Source: Erythrophleum ivorense (taxonomy: Eukaryota; Streptophyta; Magnoliopsida; Fabales; Fabaceae). From it: DNA of 64,000 nucleotides. Position 1 is the first letter of the stretch; the number at the start of each line of letters is the position of its first letter. The notes under the pieces are model-generated. The model was not told the origin of the DNA. It did not search any database and worked only from the letters and a program-made list of their open reading frames with translations. Positions 60,801 to 64,000 of the stretch are shown here, one piece after another. Position numbers and translations under genes: made by a program. The DNA is taken from positions 37,049,784 to 37,113,783 of the forward strand of contig JAIUCV010000005.1 of the NCBI GenBank assembly GCA_026724425.1, in the 5' to 3' direction.

Positions 60801-62018
60801 ATTGTTAACCAAATTAATCATCTAATCAGATTATAGGTCTACAACTGACTAAAAAGTCAGCTTCAAGACACATCTAGAGTTTTGCAAATCTTGACTCACA
60901 AGTCAATCAATCATCAATTTGAGCATTGAATCCACAAAGTTATCGATCAATGAACAAATTATTATTTCAAAAATCCAATAGTATAATCTAAACACTATAA
61001 GCCTTAATTACAAAATTTTGAACTATAAATAATAATTTGAAACTAATAAAGTTAAGAGACAACTAGCAAACAATACTTTTATAACAATTTCGCTAAATCT
61101 TTATTGTAGGAGGCTTTTTTTTTTTTTGCCAGTAAATTTCAACCTTTTACAGGTGTGAGAATCATAAATTCACAAATAGCATAAATATTCAAGCATCTTA
61201 ATCATCACTTTTGGTGGTCAATGTAGTTAGATCCTTCTTCCAATTATCAAACTATAAAGGATCTTATTCTATATGATAAAAGGACACAACATTATTAAGC
61301 TCTTCATTTGTTATATATTCTCGTAGGTGGTTCAACAAATTTCTCAACTAGTTTTTTGAATCTTTGGTTAGTCAAATACACTTATATGGGCTAGTAATGA
61401 TCAAGGGCAATATACAGTGGCATGGTTATCATATGTTAGCACAGTTAGTGTAAGTGCCATAAAAGTAATCACTTAGTATCATTATTTTATTATTTATAAA
61501 GTTTTGCATTATATCAACAATAACAACAACATAATATTGTCCTTAGATTAAGAGACAAGGAACACAAATCTTAAGGGAATTTGTGTTTCTATTAAAACTT
61601 AAATTTTAAATAGTTCTAATTTGAGGATTATAATTTAGGGCTATTATAACATAGTAATATTCACGCATTGTTAGATCTACTCATTTAAATTAAAATAACC
61701 AATCCTTAGGTCATTTATGTAGATGATACCAGGTTAACATATGGGTGCTAATAAGAAATATGAGTACATTGAACTGACCCACCAAGAATAGCTAATGAAA
61801 CTTTTTGATAGCATGTTTCATTTGATAAGAATGAAACTAAATAGAGCTTATAACCATAGATTAGGAAGAGAAATTAGAAAAAGTAATTTTTTAATTTCCT
61901 TATCTTAGTCATCACCACAAATCATGCATATCATGAACTTATGGTTGACATATTATTTATATCTAAACAAGTTCATGGAAAAGCATCATATAATAGAGAA
62001 ATGTGATTATACATTAAA
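57881..62018. other. AT-rich intergenic DNA
   Basis: No gene is supported. It includes a copy (57900-58035) of the segment at 25275-25405, a short ATA repeat (about 58203-58222), a repeated 'ttcttaatttggtc' motif at 58728-58803 that may be a MITE arm, and a GT tract near 59641. Confidence 0.45.
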
Positions 62019-62297
62019 CGTTAACAATAAAGGTGAGAAGAAAAAAGAGAAAATGCATTGAATTCTTCTAATATTTTATTTGAATGGAAGAACGGATTAA
62101 ATGGAGGCCATAACTACAAGTTAATCACTAAAGCCTCATGAATTTAATGTAGTAAAAATAAACAAGAAAGGAAAGACAAAAGGTAGACACAAATCCAAAT
62201 CTCAGGAGATCTGTAGATTAGATTTCAGGAGATCATATTTGTAACAATCAAATTTGTATAGCCATCAACACAGTCAGGTTTAGACAAATCTTTAACA
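62019..62297 (-). repeat. 3' LTR of the copia element (approximate)
   Basis: It starts TGTTAAAGATTTG directly after the purine tract. An AATAAA-type signal lies inside (minus strand, near 62080). About 280 bp, a normal size for a copia LTR. The 62019 end is inferred from the TTAAC terminus. Confidence 0.55.
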
Positions 62298-62339
62298 TTC
62301 CCCCTTAAGTTAAGGAGTATATGTTAATTATCTCCAACT

Positions 62340-64000
62340 TAACTCTAAGCTCTTCAAATCTAACTTGAGTCAAGGCTGGGATAAAGATATCTGCAACCTA
62401 GAGTCTTGTAATAGTATCAGTGAGAATAAGAAAACTTGCATCCACTTTCTCCGTGATGAAATGGTAGTCAATTTCAACAAGTTTAGTTTTATCATGCTAT
62501 ATATGATTCTTGGTAATACTTAGAGTAGCCAAATTGTCACACAAGACCTTTAAAGGCTCTTAATAATTGATCCTTAATTCCCTTGGTAACCTTTTTAACC
62601 ATAAGCCTTCACAAATTCCTTAAGCAAAAGCCTTATACTTAACTTTGGCATTGCTCCTTACAACCACTAATTATTTCTTGCTCCTCCAAGTCATTAGGTT
62701 TCCCCAGATATAAGTACAATACCCTGAAGTGTGTCCCCTATTAATGATAGAATCAACCCTATTTACATCACAAAAGATTTCAACTTCATGGGTGGTACTC
62801 TTTAAGAAAAAAGATTTTTTTTCTAGGTGTCATTTTAAGGTATCTTAAGAATTAGTAGGTAGCCTCAAGATAAGCTTCAATGGGCTTACTTATGAATTGA
62901 CTATGGACATTAATAGGAAAATTGATATCTAGCTTTAAGTGAGTAAGATAGATAAGTTTTCCTACAAGCCTTTGATATTTTTAATATCAAAAGGAGGCCT
63001 TTCTTGAGAGAACTTTGACTTGTAGTCAACTTCCATAGTTGTATTTGCTAGCTTACATCCTAACATGCCTGTTTCCTTGAGAAATTCAAGGGTGTACTTC
63101 CTTTAAGATATCACAGTCCCTTTTGATGATCTTGCTTAGTCCATGCCCATAAAATATTTCAACACCTTAAGGTCTTTTATCTCAAAATTTTCTACTATAG
63201 CCCTTTTAAGGATTGCAATTTCCTCTAAATAGTCACTAGTGACTATAATATCATCAATATAAACAATCAAGACTGTTATCTTCCCATTAAGAGAGAACTT
63301 AGCGAATATTGTACAGTTAGCTTGCCTTGAGTGTAGCCTTGTTCCTTTACAACTACAGTAAATGTCTCAAACCAAGCTCTTAGAGACTATTTGAGACCAT
63401 AGAAAGATCTTTTAAGCTTGTACACTTTTCTATTATTGTGAGCATCAAATTCAAGTGGTAAAGTCATGTAGACTTCTGTATCCAAATCCCTATTTAAGAA
63501 TACATTTTTTACATCAAGTTGAAATAGAAGCTAATCTAAATTAGCAGCTAAAGATAGGAGAACTTTGATGAAGTTAAATTTGGCTATTAGAGCAAAGGAT
63601 TTTTGATAATGTATGCCATATGTCTGAATAAATCCTTTTGCTACCAGTCTATCTTTGTAATGGTTGATACTTCCATCTAAATTATACTTAATATTGAAGA
63701 GCCACTTGCATCCAATAAGTCTTTTCCCCTTAGGTAGAGCACTTAGATCCCATGCGCCATTCTTTTTAAGGGCATTCATCTCTTCATACATGGCCTTTTT
63801 CTATTCTGCTTGCTTAAAATCTTTATGAATGTTTTGGGATATTTTGTCATTAGATATCTTAGCAACAGAAGCTTAATAAGTAGGAGATAACTTATTATAA
63901 TCAACAAAGTAGACAATAAAGTGCTTAGTATAGGATTTGATTCCCTTTCTCAAAGGAATAAGAATTTTCAAATCATTAGGTGTATTTTTATAATCCATAC
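62340..64000 (-). pseudogene. Copia reverse transcriptase and RNase H, multiple stops
   Basis: Read right to left, the frame at 63791-63531 gives EEMNALKKNGAWDLSALPKG, GCKWLFNIKYNLDGSINHYK and RLVAKGFIQTYGIHYQKSFA, the classic start of the copia RT domain. Below it come DVKNAFLNGDLDTEVYM, KLKRSFYGLK and the catalytic box VYIDDIIVTS (63270-63241). The C-terminal RNase H tail VADIFIPALTQVRFEELRV ends near 62340. Frequent stop codons interrupt these blocks, so no functional protein is encoded. It is truncated at the window edge. Confidence 0.9.

Larger units (their letters stand above)
62019..64000 (-). mobile_element. Ty1/copia retrotransposon, 3' part, decayed, cut by window edge
   Basis: On the minus strand the order is RT, RNase H, a polypurine tract (CTTAAGGGGGAA, 62309-62298), then a short LTR starting TGTTAAAG at 62297. 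The left LTR end is probably near 62019, where TTAAC mirrors the TGTTAA start. Integrase, protease and gag would lie beyond 64000. Many in-frame stops show the copy is dead. Confidence 0.88.

Overview
The window looks like nuclear DNA of a flowering plant, probably a dicot. It is AT-rich, with intron-split genes, plant-specific protein families and a dense load of plant transposons. I see no bacterial, organellar or viral genes, no tRNA or rRNA genes and no CRISPR array.

Only one convincing host gene is present. It lies on the minus strand between 17218 and 7293 and is split into six exons whose splice phases all agree, giving a predicted 591-residue protein. It resembles the plant ASG1-like family (TRF2/HOY1-type PH-like domain). 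Its fifth intron (about 6.5 kb) carries a 3.5-kb hAT transposon in the opposite orientation, with an 8-bp target duplication and a transposase gene that is nearly intact but holds an in-frame stop. Exon 5 carries a 120-bp in-frame tandem duplication. At the far left (1161-3068) are exon-like remnants of a decayed RING-finger-type gene.

From 17.4 to 27.3 kb the sequence is non-coding and holds several small DNA transposons: a Stowaway MITE, related TTA-flanked MITEs, a G-rich MITE and a long-TIR element at 22183-23062.

From 27270 to 47001 lies one 19.7-kb LTR retrotransposon flanked by the 5-bp duplication ATGAT. Its LTRs are about 3.6 kb when later insertions are discounted. The 7.6-kb interior has no recognisable gag or pol, and two different tandem-repeat arrays lie just before the polypurine tract. 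The layout fits a non-autonomous (LARD-like) member of the Tat/Ogre group of Ty3/gypsy elements. The 5' LTR was later hit by a 5'-truncated LINE (29463-32676, 15-bp target duplication). The 3' LTR was hit by a Mutator-like element (42445-43691, 9-bp duplication) and a small TAA-flanked MITE (45510-45855). Each LTR preserves the empty site of the other's insertions, so the order of events can be read directly.

From 47 to 58 kb are older non-coding, retroelement-like blocks, some in inverted orientation, and a possible gag-like remnant. The 19.7-kb element appears to have landed inside one such block. From 62.0 kb to the right edge is the 3' part of a decayed Ty1/copia element on the minus strand, running out of the window. 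The most notable content is therefore the nested transposon stratigraphy and the intronic hAT, not a multi-gene pathway.
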